A stretch of 60,851 bases of DNA from Agromyces sp. Soil535 (GCF_001428255.1 NZ_LMRW01000023.1:1-60851); one strand, 5' to 3'. Positions 42,134 through 52,571 are shown, numbered from the stretch's first letter. The notes: a model not told the origin generated them from the sequence alone. Program-made: numbers and translations.

Positions 42134-43330
42134 ATGGCGAAGAAGGCATCCATGAAGGACGTGCGGCGCACGAATCGCGCGCTGATCCTGCGGCATCTGC
42201 TCCTCAACGGGCCGACGTCCCGTATTGAGATCGGCGCGGCGACGGGCCTGTCGCCCGCGACCGTCACCAGTGTCGTGAACGGCCTGCTAGCAGAGGGCGT
42301 CGTCAAGGGTGACGGCTTTCTCGAATCCGACGGCGGGCGTCCGCGTGCGATCCTTGCCATCGATCCAGATGGCGCATGGGTGATCGGTGCCGACATCAGC
42401 GAGTCTCTCGTGAGGGTGGAACTGTTCGACCTCTCGCTGCGCCGCCTCGCGGCCCGCGAGTACCCGTTCGAAGAGCGGCATCTTGAAACCTCCACGGTGC
42501 GGGACATCCTGCGTGACGCGACTCGCGGACTCCTCGACGAGGTGGGCGGCCACCGATTCCGAATGCTGGGGCTCGGCCTCGGCGTCCCGGGCATCGTGGA
42601 GGGCACCACCGGCGACAGCGACGACGCGATCATCCACGCCGACGTGATCGGCTGGCACTCGGTCGACTTCGCCGGGCTGACCGACGAGCTCGGATTTCCC
42701 GTCTATATCGACAACGGCGCGAAGACGACGACGCAAGCGGAGTCCTGGCTGGGGTCGGCGCGTGGACTCGAGCACAGCATCGTCGTGCTCATCGGTGAGG
42801 GTGTCGGCGCCGGAATCATCACTGACGGACGCCTGTACCGCGGCTCATCGAGCAGTGCCGGCGAATGGGGCCACACGAAGATCAGCTTCGACGGGCCGTC
42901 GTGTCGATGCGGGTCGCGTGGCTGCGTCGAGACCTTCGTCGGAGCATCCGCCGTTCTGGCTCGCTGGAAGGGGACCGACGCCTGGAACGGGCGAGAGGCC
43001 GATGGGATCGATGCGCTGTTCGCCGCGCGACGTGCGGGAGACGAAGCCGCAATCAGTGCGGTCGACACGCTCATCGACCAGCTCGGGCTCGCACTGGCGA
43101 ACCTCGTCAATCTCTACAATCCGCAGAAGATCATCATCGGGGGATGGTTCGGGGACCGCATTGCGACCGACCTCCTCGACGAACTGCGTCGCGCGACGTG
43201 TGCGTACGCACTCGAGCAACCCGGGAATGAGGCCGTGCTGGCGCGGTCGAAGCTAGGCCAGGACGCGGTCGCCCTCGGCGCCGCAACCCTTGCCATCGAC
43301 CGTTTCGTCGAAACGGGTTGGCCCAACTGA
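42134..43330 (+). CDS. ROK-family transcriptional regulator
   Basis: 398 residues. N-terminal winged HTH (RRTNRALILRHLLLNGPTSR, then EIGAATGLSPATVTSVVNGL) and a ROK sugar-kinase-like domain with VIGADISESLVRVELFD, LGLGLGVPGIVEG, GVGAGIITDGRLYRGSSSSAGEWGH in two blocks, and the zinc motif CRCGSRGC. ROK regulators repress sugar-uptake operons until a sugar or sugar phosphate binds. It lies directly ahead of the ABC importer and glycosidase genes and probably controls them. Confidence 0.9.
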   Translation: MAKKASMKDVRRTNRALILRHLLLNGPTSRIEIGAATGLSPATVTSVVNGLLAEGVVKGDGFLESDGGRPRAILAIDPDGAWVIGADISESLVRVELFDLSLRRLAAREYPFEERHLETSTVRDILRDATRGLLDEVGGHRFRMLGLGLGVPGIVEGTTGDSDDAIIHADVIGWHSVDFAGLTDELGFPVYIDNGAKTTTQAESWLGSARGLEHSIVVLIGEGVGAGIITDGRLYRGSSSSAGEWGHTKISFDGPSCRCGSRGCVETFVGASAVLARWKGTDAWNGREADGIDALFAARRAGDEAAISAVDTLIDQLGLALANLVNLYNPQKIIIGGWFGDRIATDLLDELRRATCAYALEQPGNEAVLARSKLGQDAVALGAATLAIDRFVETGWPN

Positions 43331-43406
43331 TTCACCTCAATGACCGGAACCAGCCGGTCGCAACGCTCCACCCCCCAACACAACCCCACTCAAAGAGGAG
43401 AAACCC

Positions 43407-44702
43407 ATGAAATCGCGTTCATCCACCCGCACCGTCGTGACAGGCGCGGCAGTCGCGGCACTCTCCGTCGGGCTGCTCGCCGCGTGTTCCACGGCCGACG
43501 CCGGCAGCAGTGGCGGCGAGCAGGCATCGGGCGAGATCCGCGTCCTCGCGGTCGAAGGTCCTGAGACCGACGCGCTCGCCGCTGAGGCCGCGACCTTCAG
43601 CGACGAGTCCGGCATCGAGGTCAAGGTCGACAAGGTCGCCCGAGACGTCTGGGGCCAGCGCAAGGTCGCCGAACTCACGCAGGACGCCGGCACGTACGAC
43701 GTCGTCTTCCTCGGCGGCGGCGACGATGCCGTCTGGATGCTCGAACACGCCCACGTGCAGGACCTGACGCCGTACCTCGGCGAAGACGTCGTCGACGACG
43801 TGGTGAACCACGAGCTGTTCACGACCGACGACGGCGCCTTCGTCGGCGCACCGCAGTACTACAACTTCCCGGTGACGCTCTACCGTGCCGACCTCTTCGG
43901 CGACGCCGACGAGCAGGCCGCATTCGAGGCGGAGTACGGTCGTGAACTCGCGGCGCCGACGACCTTCGACGAGTTCGTCGACGTCGCCACGTTCTTCAAC
44001 CGTCCGGACGAGGGGCTCTACGGCACCTGCCTGGGCGGCGTCGACTGGTCGGTGTTCCTCGACGACACCTACTTCACCTACGGCCAGGGATCGAACTTCG
44101 GAGACCTCGAGACCGGCGAGCTGACGCTCGACACCCCCGAGCAGGTGAAGTCGTTCGAGTACATCGACAAGCTGACCTCGCTGAGTGCCCCCGGATGGGA
44201 GGCGCTGAGCTTCTTCGACTGCGACAACCAGATGAAGGCCGGCTCGGTCGCGCTGTACCAGAACTGGCTCTACGCATGGAACGCGGTCGGTTCCGAAATG
44301 GGTGACAAGCTCGCTATCGCACCGCCCGCCGGCGAGCAGACCCACCTCGGGGCGATGCTCGCCACGATTCCCGAGGGCGCTCCCAACCCCGACGGCGCGG
44401 GTGAGTTCATCAAGTGGATGCTCGCCGACGACTTCCAGCTCGCTCAGACCGAGCAGACCGGCAACCTGCCTGTGCTGCAGAGCCAGCAGGACGCGGAGGA
44501 GTTCGCCACTGCCCTTCCCGAACTCGACATGCTCAAGACCGTCGCCGACCGGCTCACCTACCTTCACTCGACGTGGTCGGGCGAGCTCGGCTCCGGCGTC
44601 TCGGAGGCCATTGCCAAGGTATACAGCGGCGAGATGACCGCGGCCGAGGCTGCGAGCTGGCTGCAGAACGAGAAGTTCGCCGGACGCAAGGCGATCGAGT
44701 GA
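43407..44702 (+). CDS. Sugar ABC transporter substrate-binding lipoprotein
   Basis: 431 residues, ATG after AAAGAGGAGAAACCC. Lipobox LLAACS in the signal peptide; the mature part is an extracellular solute-binding protein of the maltose/oligosaccharide class (IRVLAVEGPETDAL, YDVVFLGGGDDAVWMLEHA, VGAPQYYNFPVTLYRADLF, VALYQNWLYAWNAVG). Likely binds a short beta-glucan oligosaccharide given the downstream glycosidases. Stop overlaps the GTG start of the next gene. Confidence 0.9.
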   Translation: MKSRSSTRTVVTGAAVAALSVGLLAACSTADAGSSGGEQASGEIRVLAVEGPETDALAAEAATFSDESGIEVKVDKVARDVWGQRKVAELTQDAGTYDVVFLGGGDDAVWMLEHAHVQDLTPYLGEDVVDDVVNHELFTTDDGAFVGAPQYYNFPVTLYRADLFGDADEQAAFEAEYGRELAAPTTFDEFVDVATFFNRPDEGLYGTCLGGVDWSVFLDDTYFTYGQGSNFGDLETGELTLDTPEQVKSFEYIDKLTSLSAPGWEALSFFDCDNQMKAGSVALYQNWLYAWNAVGSEMGDKLAIAPPAGEQTHLGAMLATIPEGAPNPDGAGEFIKWMLADDFQLAQTEQTGNLPVLQSQQDAEEFATALPELDMLKTVADRLTYLHSTWSGELGSGVSEAIAKVYSGEMTAAEAASWLQNEKFAGRKAIE

Positions 44703-45682
44703 CCAGTTCCACCTTGATCCGTCGCGGGGAGGGCACGAGCCCCTCCCCGCGGCGGGACCGCCCCAGCGCTCCCCGAGAGACCCTCAAGGCGTCGCAGGAA
44801 ACTTCGCGACGCCGTCGCCGAATCGGGCTGGCGTTCACCATCCCGTCGCTCGCGTTCGTGGGCCTGGTGATGGCGTACCCGATCGTCTACCTCGTCTACC
44901 TCTCGTTCAACACGTATCGGCCGCTGTCGTCGCCAGACGTGACGCCCGCCGGTCTGTCGAACTTCATCGAGTTGTTCACCGACTCGACCGTCGGCAACTC
45001 GCTTGTCGTGACACTGCAGTTCACGATTGCCTCGGTGCTCCTCGAGGTCGTCGGTGGCACGCTCTGCGCCGTCCTGCTCGCGAGCGTCATGCTCGGCGTC
45101 CGTGGTCGCGCGGCGAAGATCTACTCGCGCGTGCTCGGCTCGGCGTACATCATCCCGTTCGCCGTTCCCGCCATCGCTGGCGCGTATGCATGGCGGATGC
45201 TGCTTGACGCGCAATTCGGCCCGGTGAACGCCGTGCTCGGCACCAACATCCCGTGGCTCGTCGAGTTCCCGTTGCTGTCGATCATCGTCATCGACGCCTG
45301 GAAGATGATGCCGTTCGTCATCTTCGTGATGCTCGCCGCAGTCATGTCCATCGAGCCCACGCAATACGAGGCCGCCGCCCTCGACGGTGCAGGCGCGGCC
45401 CGGCAGCTCTTCACCATCACGCTCCCGTCCATCCTGCCGATCATGGTGATCACCGCGGCATTCCGCGCAGTGGACGCGTTCACGAAGGTCTTCGACACCG
45501 TGTTCGCCACGACCGGCGGCGGACCCGGGGACGAGACCCGGGTGCTCCCGCTCCTGATCTGGCGCACCGCGTTCACCCATCTCGACTTCGGCGCAGCATC
45601 AGCGCAGGCGCTGATGGCCCTTGCGATCTCCGTCGTGTTCGGGGCCGCACTGCTCATCTCCCAGCGGAGGAATGCCCGATGA
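44699..45682 (+). CDS. Sugar ABC transporter permease, MalF/UgpA-like
   Basis: 327 residues from the GTG at 44699, overlapping the binding-protein stop (GTGA). Six membrane segments, a long basic N-terminal tail, and the permease EAA loop EPTQYEAAALDGAGAARQLF before the last two helices. Works with the next gene as a heterodimeric channel. No ATPase gene is in the operon, so a shared MsmK-type ATPase elsewhere would energise it. Confidence 0.9.
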   Translation: MTSSTLIRRGEGTSPSPRRDRPSAPRETLKASQETSRRRRRIGLAFTIPSLAFVGLVMAYPIVYLVYLSFNTYRPLSSPDVTPAGLSNFIELFTDSTVGNSLVVTLQFTIASVLLEVVGGTLCAVLLASVMLGVRGRAAKIYSRVLGSAYIIPFAVPAIAGAYAWRMLLDAQFGPVNAVLGTNIPWLVEFPLLSIIVIDAWKMMPFVIFVMLAAVMSIEPTQYEAAALDGAGAARQLFTITLPSILPIMVITAAFRAVDAFTKVFDTVFATTGGGPGDETRVLPLLIWRTAFTHLDFGAASAQALMALAISVVFGAALLISQRRNAR

Positions 45683-46515
45683 CGATGTCATACCACACCC
45701 GTAAACGCCTCGGCGTGACCGCCTCGAGCGTGACGCTGACCGTCATCGCCGTGATCATGCTCGTGCCGATGGCCTGGATGGCGTTCACCTCGTTCAAGCC
45801 CGACGCAGACATCTTCACCACGACGCCACTGCAGATCCCCGAGGCGTTCTCGCTCGAGCACTACTCGAACCTCTTCTCCCAGTTCCACTTCGGGCCGTCG
45901 TTCGTGAACTCGGCGATCATCGCGATCGCGACCGTCGTGATCAGTGTCGGCGTCGGCGGTCTCGCGGCGTACGGATTCGCCCGGTACCCCTGGCGCGGTT
46001 CCGAGGTCGCGCTCGGGTTTCTCATGGTTGCCCGCATGGTGACTCCGGCGGCCCTGGTCGTCCCGATGTACGTCATCATGCAGTCCCTCGGCCTGCTGAA
46101 CTCGGTCACCGGCGTCATCGTCGGCGTCACGGTACTGAACCTGCCGTTCGTGATCTGGATCCTGAAGCCGTTCTTCGAGACCGTTCCGAGAGAAGTGGAA
46201 GAGGCCGCCGAGCTCGACGGGCTTTCACCGTTCGCGGTGTTCTTCAAGGTGGTGCTGCCCTTGGCAAAGCCGGGCATCATGACGGCGGTCCTCTATAGCT
46301 TTCTCGCCGGGTGGACCGACCTGCTGTTCCCGATGACCTTCATCACCGACGCCGAGGTCATGCCGCTGACCTCGAGCCTGCTGCAGATGCAGACCGGCTA
46401 CAAGATCTACTGGGGCGAGCTCATGGCCGGCGGCATCGTGCTCACGCTGCCGGCGGTCATCCTCTGCTTCGCGCTGCAGCGCTATCTGCTCCGCGGGCTC
46501 CGCACCGGCTATTAG
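45679..46515 (+). CDS. Sugar ABC transporter permease, MalG/UgpE-like
   Basis: 278 residues; ATG overlaps the preceding stop (ATGA). Six membrane segments with the EAA loop VPREVEEAAELDGLSPFAVF and a short tail LRGLRTGY. Partner of the upstream permease. Confidence 0.9.
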   Translation: MTMSYHTRKRLGVTASSVTLTVIAVIMLVPMAWMAFTSFKPDADIFTTTPLQIPEAFSLEHYSNLFSQFHFGPSFVNSAIIAIATVVISVGVGGLAAYGFARYPWRGSEVALGFLMVARMVTPAALVVPMYVIMQSLGLLNSVTGVIVGVTVLNLPFVIWILKPFFETVPREVEEAAELDGLSPFAVFFKVVLPLAKPGIMTAVLYSFLAGWTDLLFPMTFITDAEVMPLTSSLLQMQTGYKIYWGELMAGGIVLTLPAVILCFALQRYLLRGLRTGY

Positions 46516-46595
46516 AACCCGCGTACTCCGCGCAGCCGCAGCCGCGCTGACGCGCGCCTCCAACCGCTTCAATGAAGAGAGAAGAACGGACAACG

Positions 46596-47975
46596 ATGAC
46601 AAAGCTCGCAGGAGTTCGCTGGGGAAGCGCGACAGCCGCGTACCAGATCGAAGGCGCCGTCACCGACGGAGGCCGAGTCGCCACCATCTGGGACGAGTTC
46701 ACTGCCCGACCCGGCACGACGACCAGAGGCGACACAGGCGCCCAGGCCTGCGGCGCCTATGACGACCCCGAGGCGATGCTCGACGCGATCGAATGGCTCG
46801 GCCTCGAGACGTACCGCTTCTCGATCGCCTGGAGCCGCATCATCACCGGGCCGGATGGCCGAAGCAACCCCGAAGGCATCGCGTACTACCGGCGCATCCT
46901 CCAAGTGCTGCGAGACCGCGGCGTCACCCCCACCGCCACCCTCTACCACTGGGACCTGCCACAGTGGCTCCAGGAGCGCGGTGGCTGGACAGACCTCGCG
47001 ACGACGGACGCATTCGTGCATTTCGCGAACGTTGCCGCGCGTGAACTCGGCGACCTCGTCAACGACTGGATCACCGTGAACGAACCGTTCTGCGCGGCGT
47101 TCCACGGCCACCTGAGTGGACTCCACGCTCCCGGCATCCAGGATGAACCGACGGCGCTGCGGGCCGCCCTCGTGCAACTGCACACCCACGGCGAGGCCGT
47201 TCGTGCGCTCCGTGCCGTCAACCCCGACTTCCGCATCGGGCTGGCGCTGAATCTCTCCGACCTCGCACCGGCCACCGAACACCCCGAAGATCTCGAAGCG
47301 CTCCGGCGGGCCGACCTCGTCGAGAATCGACTCTTCCTGCACACCGTTCTGCAGGGACGCCTGCCCGAAGACACCGCGGCGTACTTCGGCGTCGACGTCC
47401 TCTCGGGCGCTGTCGAAGGAATCGACGTGTCGCGGATCGCCGAACCGCTCGACTTCATCGGCATCAACTACTACGAACACAACGTCATCCGAGCCGCCGA
47501 GGCGGGAACCGACGTCATCGTGCGGGGCATCGAGAAGCTCCCTGTCCCAGAGCCGCGCAGTGCGAACGGTGTCGCCGTTCGCCCTGACGGGTTCACCCGG
47601 GTCCTGCTTCGCGTGGCCGCCTTGGCCCCGGAGCTGCCGATCTGGGTGACCGAGAACGGCATCGGGCTCTGGGACTACCTCGGACCGGACGGAATGTGCA
47701 ACGACGTCGAACGCGTCGCGTTCATCGACGGATACCTCGACGCGCTCGCCGATGCAATCGCAAGCGGCGCCCGCATCGAGTCCTACTACTTCTGGGCACT
47801 CATGGACAACTTCGAATGGGCGCACGGCTACCAACTGCGGTACGGGCTCTTCTACACCGACTACCCGACGGGCCGAATCATGCCCAAGGCGAGTGCCGAT
47901 CGGTATCGCGTTCGTATCGCTGAGGAGCGACCCGACCTCGTGGAGATCGACCGTCGCGACGGAGCGGCGGCATGA
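46596..47975 (+). CDS. GH1 beta-glucosidase
   Basis: 459 residues from the ATG at 46596; an ATG at 46572 gives eight extra residues rich in charged side chains that look like its ribosome-site region. GH1 marks: GSATAAYQIEGAVTDGG, YRFSIAWSRI, LYHWDLPQWL, acid/base Glu163 in ITVNEPF and nucleophile Glu353 in WVTENG. No signal peptide, so it acts in the cytoplasm on imported beta-glucosides. Its stop overlaps the frame of the next gene. Confidence 0.92.
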   Translation: MTKLAGVRWGSATAAYQIEGAVTDGGRVATIWDEFTARPGTTTRGDTGAQACGAYDDPEAMLDAIEWLGLETYRFSIAWSRIITGPDGRSNPEGIAYYRRILQVLRDRGVTPTATLYHWDLPQWLQERGGWTDLATTDAFVHFANVAARELGDLVNDWITVNEPFCAAFHGHLSGLHAPGIQDEPTALRAALVQLHTHGEAVRALRAVNPDFRIGLALNLSDLAPATEHPEDLEALRRADLVENRLFLHTVLQGRLPEDTAAYFGVDVLSGAVEGIDVSRIAEPLDFIGINYYEHNVIRAAEAGTDVIVRGIEKLPVPEPRSANGVAVRPDGFTRVLLRVAALAPELPIWVTENGIGLWDYLGPDGMCNDVERVAFIDGYLDALADAIASGARIESYYFWALMDNFEWAHGYQLRYGLFYTDYPTGRIMPKASADRYRVRIAEERPDLVEIDRRDGAAA

Positions 47976-47989
47976 GGGAAAGGAACACT

Positions 47990-49939
47990 ATGGGACGCAC
48001 GCAATCACGGGCGAGTGTTGTCGTCGGCGTTGTCGGCACCTTGGTCGCCGGTATGGGATTGGCGGCCGCGGTCGGCCCCGCCCAGGCGGTTGAGAGTACG
48101 ACACTCTCGGTCTGGCAGTCCGACAGCACCGGCGCGCAAGACGTTCAGGTGCAGCCGGATGTGACGCTCGGCAGCGTCAGCGATGGCGCCATCAACGTGC
48201 GGGTCGATGACAGCCTGCAGTATCAGCCCTACCTGGGCGTCGGTGCCTCGTTTTCAGACTCATCTGCCAGCCTCCTCTCGGACCTGAAGACGAGCAACCC
48301 GACCCGGTACGAAGAGCTGATGACTCGCATCTTCTCGGTCGCCGAGGGTGACGGGCTCGCGATGTGGCGGGTACCGATGGGCGCATCGGACTTCACGGAA
48401 GCTTCGGTGCACTGGACGAACGCCGACGTCCAGGGTCCGGCCGGGGATCCGCTCGCGAACTTCGGCCTGACTGAGCATGACACCGACGAGATCATCCCGG
48501 TCATCCAGGACGCGCTCGCGATCAACCCCGACCTGAAGATCATCGCGAGCCCGTGGACTGCGCCCGCGTGGATGAAGACGAACAATTCGTTGATCTGCAA
48601 CACCAACGGCCAGGACAGCGAACTGCTACCCGGCTACTACGGCGCTTGGGCCGACTACTTCGTGCGCTGGATCGACGAGTACCAGGCGAATGGCATCCCG
48701 ATCTGGGCGATCACCCCGCAGAACGAGCCGAAGTACTGCCCCGACACGTACACCGGAATGAGCTGGTCCGAGTCGCAGATGCTCGATTGGGTCAACAACC
48801 ACCTTTACCCGACCCTGCAGCAGGAGAGCCTCGACCCGAAGATCCTCGGGTTCGATCACAACTTCACCTACTCATCCTTTGCCGAGGCACTCGTGAACGG
48901 CACCTCGAACACGGTGATGGACGGCTTGGCGTGGCACTGCTACGACAACAATGCCGACCCGGCATTCATGACGAAGTTGCGGAACATGGATCCGAGCCGG
49001 ATCGTGATCGAGACCGAATGCTCGTCGAATACGCTTCCGACCGACATCATCCGGTTCAGCACCGCTGAGATGGCGCTCGAGTCGTTCCAGAACTTCGCAC
49101 AGGGCGCCATTCTGTGGAACCTCGCCCTCGACAGCGAAGGCGGCCCCCACCTCGGTGGTTGCGTGGGGTGCCTGCCCATCGCCACGGTCGAGATGAGCGG
49201 TGGAGTCACCGACTGGGAGCTGCATCCCAACCTCTCGAGCCTCGCGCAGATCTCACGATTCGTGAAGCCCGGTGCCGTTCGCATCGACTCCACCGTCGAC
49301 GCCCAAAGCATCGTGACCGCGGCGTTCGCCAACCCCGACGACAGTGAGGTGCTCGTCGCGACGAACGTGTCGCCGGATCCCGTGACGTTCACCGTCACCT
49401 GGAACCGCAGCGGGTCGTTCTCGTACACCCTTCCGTCGCATAGCGTCGTCACCTTCACCGGCCAGGTGCCCGGGGCGGCGCAACTGGACGCCACGCCGAC
49501 GGCTGGAAAGACGTACCGCATCGTGTCGCGTGCCAGCGGCAAGCCGATCGGAGTGTGCGCGGGTGCGACGAACGACGGTGCCTGCCTGATGCAGTGGAGC
49601 GATGATGGTGACGCCGACCAGCGCTGGACGCTTGCTGACGCCGGCAACGGGTACATTAATCTGGTCAATGTCGGCAGCGGCAAGGCGATGGATGTCCCGG
49701 ACGGATCAACCGTCGATGGCACCCAACTGCAGCAGTGGACCATCATCGGTACGGGTAACTGGAACCAGCAGTGGCGCATCGAGCACGTCTCGGACGGCTG
49801 GTACACCATCGTGAATCGTACGAGCGGGGACGCCGTCGACGTCGCGAGCAGTTCGGTATCGGACGGCGCATCGATCCAGCAGTGGTCGGCCGTGTCCGGG
49901 AACACGAACCAGCAGTTCCGATTCGTTCCCTACAACTAG
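47990..49939 (+). CDS. Secreted GH30 glycosidase with ricin-type lectin domain
   Basis: 649 residues from the ATG at 47990 (AAAGGAAC before it; an ATG at 47972 overlaps the GH1 stop). Signal peptide to about residue 33 (GPAQA). GH30 barrel with FGVGASFSD-like LGVGASFSDSSASLL, acid/base Glu246 in ITPQNEPKYC and nucleophile Glu343 in IETECSS, then a beta domain. A C-terminal ricin-B/CBM13-like repeat region follows with QW motifs (LMQWSDDGDADQRW, LQQWTIIGTGNWNQQW, IQQWSAVSGNTNQQF). GH30 covers beta-1,6-glucanases and glucosylceramidases; the beta-glucosidase neighbours favour a beta-1,6-glucan substrate. Confidence 0.9.
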   Translation: MGRTQSRASVVVGVVGTLVAGMGLAAAVGPAQAVESTTLSVWQSDSTGAQDVQVQPDVTLGSVSDGAINVRVDDSLQYQPYLGVGASFSDSSASLLSDLKTSNPTRYEELMTRIFSVAEGDGLAMWRVPMGASDFTEASVHWTNADVQGPAGDPLANFGLTEHDTDEIIPVIQDALAINPDLKIIASPWTAPAWMKTNNSLICNTNGQDSELLPGYYGAWADYFVRWIDEYQANGIPIWAITPQNEPKYCPDTYTGMSWSESQMLDWVNNHLYPTLQQESLDPKILGFDHNFTYSSFAEALVNGTSNTVMDGLAWHCYDNNADPAFMTKLRNMDPSRIVIETECSSNTLPTDIIRFSTAEMALESFQNFAQGAILWNLALDSEGGPHLGGCVGCLPIATVEMSGGVTDWELHPNLSSLAQISRFVKPGAVRIDSTVDAQSIVTAAFANPDDSEVLVATNVSPDPVTFTVTWNRSGSFSYTLPSHSVVTFTGQVPGAAQLDATPTAGKTYRIVSRASGKPIGVCAGATNDGACLMQWSDDGDADQRWTLADAGNGYINLVNVGSGKAMDVPDGSTVDGTQLQQWTIIGTGNWNQQWRIEHVSDGWYTIVNRTSGDAVDVASSSVSDGASIQQWSAVSGNTNQQFRFVPYN

Positions 49940-49950
49940 TCGAGCAACGC

Positions 49951-49978
49951 GGTGGGGGCCTCGTTCGGGGCCCCCACC
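49951..49978 (+). terminator. Hairpin after GH30 gene
   Basis: GGTGGGGGCC (49951-49960) pairs perfectly with GGCCCCCACC (49969-49978), 10 bp with an 8-base loop, 12 bases after the GH30 stop. No T-run follows; partial termination or mRNA stabilisation between GH30 and GH3 is likely. Confidence 0.65.
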
Positions 49979-50012
49979 GGCACGATGCGGCTCACCGCTG
50001 AACGAAGGACCA

Positions 50013-52571
50013 ATGCAGATGGATGACTCATCGAACGGACACTCCGATCGACAACTTCGCGAACTGGTCGCATCACTCTCCCTGAGTGAGAAGGCGTCGC
50101 TCTGCTCGGGCGCAGGAATGTGGCACACCGCCGCGATCGCGCGCATCGGCCTCGACGCGATCGCCATGTCCGACGGCCCCGCAGGGATCCGCGGTACTGC
50201 CACTGAGCTTGCCGAGGCGCGCCTCGCGAGCGACGACGAGCTGTCGATCTCCTTTCCCGCACCGAGCGCGCTCGCCGCAACCTGGGATTTGGAGCTCGCG
50301 GCCGCGTTCGGCCAGGCACTGGGAAGCGAAGCCGTGCGAGAAGGCGCGGACATCGTGCTCGCACCCGTTGTGAACCTTCAGCGCACACCCGTCGGCGGTC
50401 GCCACTTCGAGTGCTTCTCCGAGGACCCGCTGCTGACCGGTACTCTGGCGCAAGCTGTCGTGGACGGTATCCAGACCTGCGGAGTTTCGGCATGCGTGAA
50501 GCACCTTGTCGGCAATGAGGCCGAGACCCGACGCACGACAGCCATCTCACGCATCGACGAGCGCACCCTTCGGGAGGTGTACCTCGCGCCGTTCGAACTG
50601 GCGGTTCGAGACGCCGGCGCATGGTCGGTCATGGCCGCCTACAACCGTGTCGACACCCAGGGAGTCACCGAGAAGGCGGTCGCGCACCCCTGGCTGCTCG
50701 ACGAGCTGCTCAGGCGCGAGTGGGGCTTCGACGGGGTAGTGGTCTCGGATTGGTCTGCCGCCACCGACACCGTGTCGACCGCACAGCACGGCCTCGACCT
50801 CGTGATGCCCGGGCCTGACTCGGTGTGGTCACATGGCCGGCTCGTCGAGGCTGTCGAACGCGGCCTCGTGGACGAGGGCGAACTTGACCGCAAGGTGCTG
50901 AACCTCCTCCGTCTCGCGAGCAGGGTCGGTGCCCTCGGAGGGGAGCGCCGGCGTCAGGTGCCGTTCGCGCGAGACGAAGCTCGTGCGCTCTCGAGGCAGA
51001 TCGCGGCGCGCTCGTTCGTCGTGTTGCGCAATGAGGCCGACTCCATTCCGGTCGCGCGCCGACCGCGAACGGTGGCGCTGATCGGACCGAATGCGTTGGC
51101 GCCCTACGTGCAGGGCGGGGGATCGGCGAGCATCCCGCTCCGTCCCATCGAGAGCCTCGAGCACGCCCTCGAGCACCGGTGGCCGGGCGTGAGCGTCACG
51201 ACGACGCTCGGCGCGTACTCGCGCAGGAACCCGCCGATGCTCGACCCGGGTCAGGTGCGAGACCCCGAGACCCGACAGCCGGGCGTGCGGGTCGACAGCC
51301 TCGACGCAGCGGGCGGACTGGTCGACTCGAAGGCCGCCGCCGACTGGCGCGGTGTCGTCCGAGGCCTATCGACGGAGGTGCACGATGTGCGCGTGCGGGC
51401 CGTCGTGCACCTGACCGAGCCGGGCGAGCACTGGCTCGGCGTTGCGGTCGTCGGGCGCCATCGGGTGTCGATCGACGGCATCGACGTCGCAACCTCCGAT
51501 GTACGTGTGGGCGAGGAGGCCGTTCTCGACTCGAGCGCGAACAATCCGCGGGCTGTGGGTCGGTCCATCCTCATCGATGCGCCATGTGACGTGCTCATCG
51601 ACGCGACGGTGCAGAATGTGGACGCCGGCGGTCTCGGCGTCTTCGCTCGGGCAGGCCTCCATCATCGCGAACCGGGCCCCTCCGCGGAGGCGCTCATCGC
51701 CGAAGCGGTCGAAAACGCGGAGGCGAGCGATCTCGCCATCCTCGTGGTCGGAACCAACGAGGACGTCGAATCCGAAGGCTGGGACCGCGCCGACCTGACC
51801 CTCCCGGGCGCCCAGAACCAACTCGTTGAAGCCGTGCTTGCCGCGCGTCCGGATGCCCTCGTCGTCGTGAACTCGGGCGCGCCGGTGGAACTGCCATGGC
51901 TTCACCGTGCATATGCAGTCGTTTGGGCCTGGCTGCCCGGTCAGGAGTTCGCCGGGGCACTCGCCGATGTGCTCGACGGAGACGTTGAACCATCCGGTCG
52001 GCTGCCGTGGACGCTCCCGGCTCGGCATCGTGATGCACCGGTGCCGAACGGATCGCCTGACGCAAACGATGTCGTCGAATACGCTGAGAGCATCGACATC
52101 GGGTACCGGGGCTGGCTTCGTGCGGGCACGCGGTCGGAGCTGCCGTTCGGCTACGGGCTTGGCTGGACGGACTGGCTCTACACTTCCGCCGAGGTCGGTG
52201 ACTGGTCATCGAGCGGACTCGAGGTCTGGTGCCAGGTTGAGAACTTTGGTGCGCGTGCCGGCCGCGAGGTCGTGCAGATCTACATCGAATCGGATGGCTC
52301 GGAGCCGTTGCGGCCGGTGCGGTGGTTGGGCGGTTACGCGACCGTCGACGTGGACGCGAGCGAGGCACGGCGGGTACGCGTGCGGATCCCCAAGCGAGGA
52401 TTCGAGGTGTGGGACTCGGAAACGGAGGGCTGGGTCATACCCGCTGGGGAGTATCGCCTCCTTGTCGGACGCGATCTCACCGACATCCGACAAGAACTCA
52501 CGTGGAGGATCCGACACGGTGCGGCGCCGGCGCCGGCGCCGGCGCCGAAGGCGACGATGTCCTCGGAGTAG
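50013..52571 (+). CDS. GH3 beta-glucosidase, cytoplasmic, with PA14 insert
   Basis: 852 residues, ATG at 50013 preceded by AAGGA. GH3 N-domain: MSDGPAGIRG, KH in CVKHLVGNEAE, nucleophile Asp246 in GVVVSDWSAA. C-domain with RSFVVLRNEADSIPVARRPR and LVVGTNEDVESEGWDR, a PA14-like insert (about 420-560, HLTEPGEHWLGVAVVG) and a terminal Fn3-like domain. No signal peptide. It ends with an Ala-Pro repeat tail (APAPAPAPKATMSSE) encoded by tandem GCGCCG units at about 52520-52548, likely slippage-prone. Removes glucose from non-reducing ends of imported oligosaccharides. Confidence 0.92.
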   Translation: MQMDDSSNGHSDRQLRELVASLSLSEKASLCSGAGMWHTAAIARIGLDAIAMSDGPAGIRGTATELAEARLASDDELSISFPAPSALAATWDLELAAAFGQALGSEAVREGADIVLAPVVNLQRTPVGGRHFECFSEDPLLTGTLAQAVVDGIQTCGVSACVKHLVGNEAETRRTTAISRIDERTLREVYLAPFELAVRDAGAWSVMAAYNRVDTQGVTEKAVAHPWLLDELLRREWGFDGVVVSDWSAATDTVSTAQHGLDLVMPGPDSVWSHGRLVEAVERGLVDEGELDRKVLNLLRLASRVGALGGERRRQVPFARDEARALSRQIAARSFVVLRNEADSIPVARRPRTVALIGPNALAPYVQGGGSASIPLRPIESLEHALEHRWPGVSVTTTLGAYSRRNPPMLDPGQVRDPETRQPGVRVDSLDAAGGLVDSKAAADWRGVVRGLSTEVHDVRVRAVVHLTEPGEHWLGVAVVGRHRVSIDGIDVATSDVRVGEEAVLDSSANNPRAVGRSILIDAPCDVLIDATVQNVDAGGLGVFARAGLHHREPGPSAEALIAEAVENAEASDLAILVVGTNEDVESEGWDRADLTLPGAQNQLVEAVLAARPDALVVVNSGAPVELPWLHRAYAVVWAWLPGQEFAGALADVLDGDVEPSGRLPWTLPARHRDAPVPNGSPDANDVVEYAESIDIGYRGWLRAGTRSELPFGYGLGWTDWLYTSAEVGDWSSSGLEVWCQVENFGARAGREVVQIYIESDGSEPLRPVRWLGGYATVDVDASEARRVRVRIPKRGFEVWDSETEGWVIPAGEYRLLVGRDLTDIRQELTWRIRHGAAPAPAPAPKATMSSE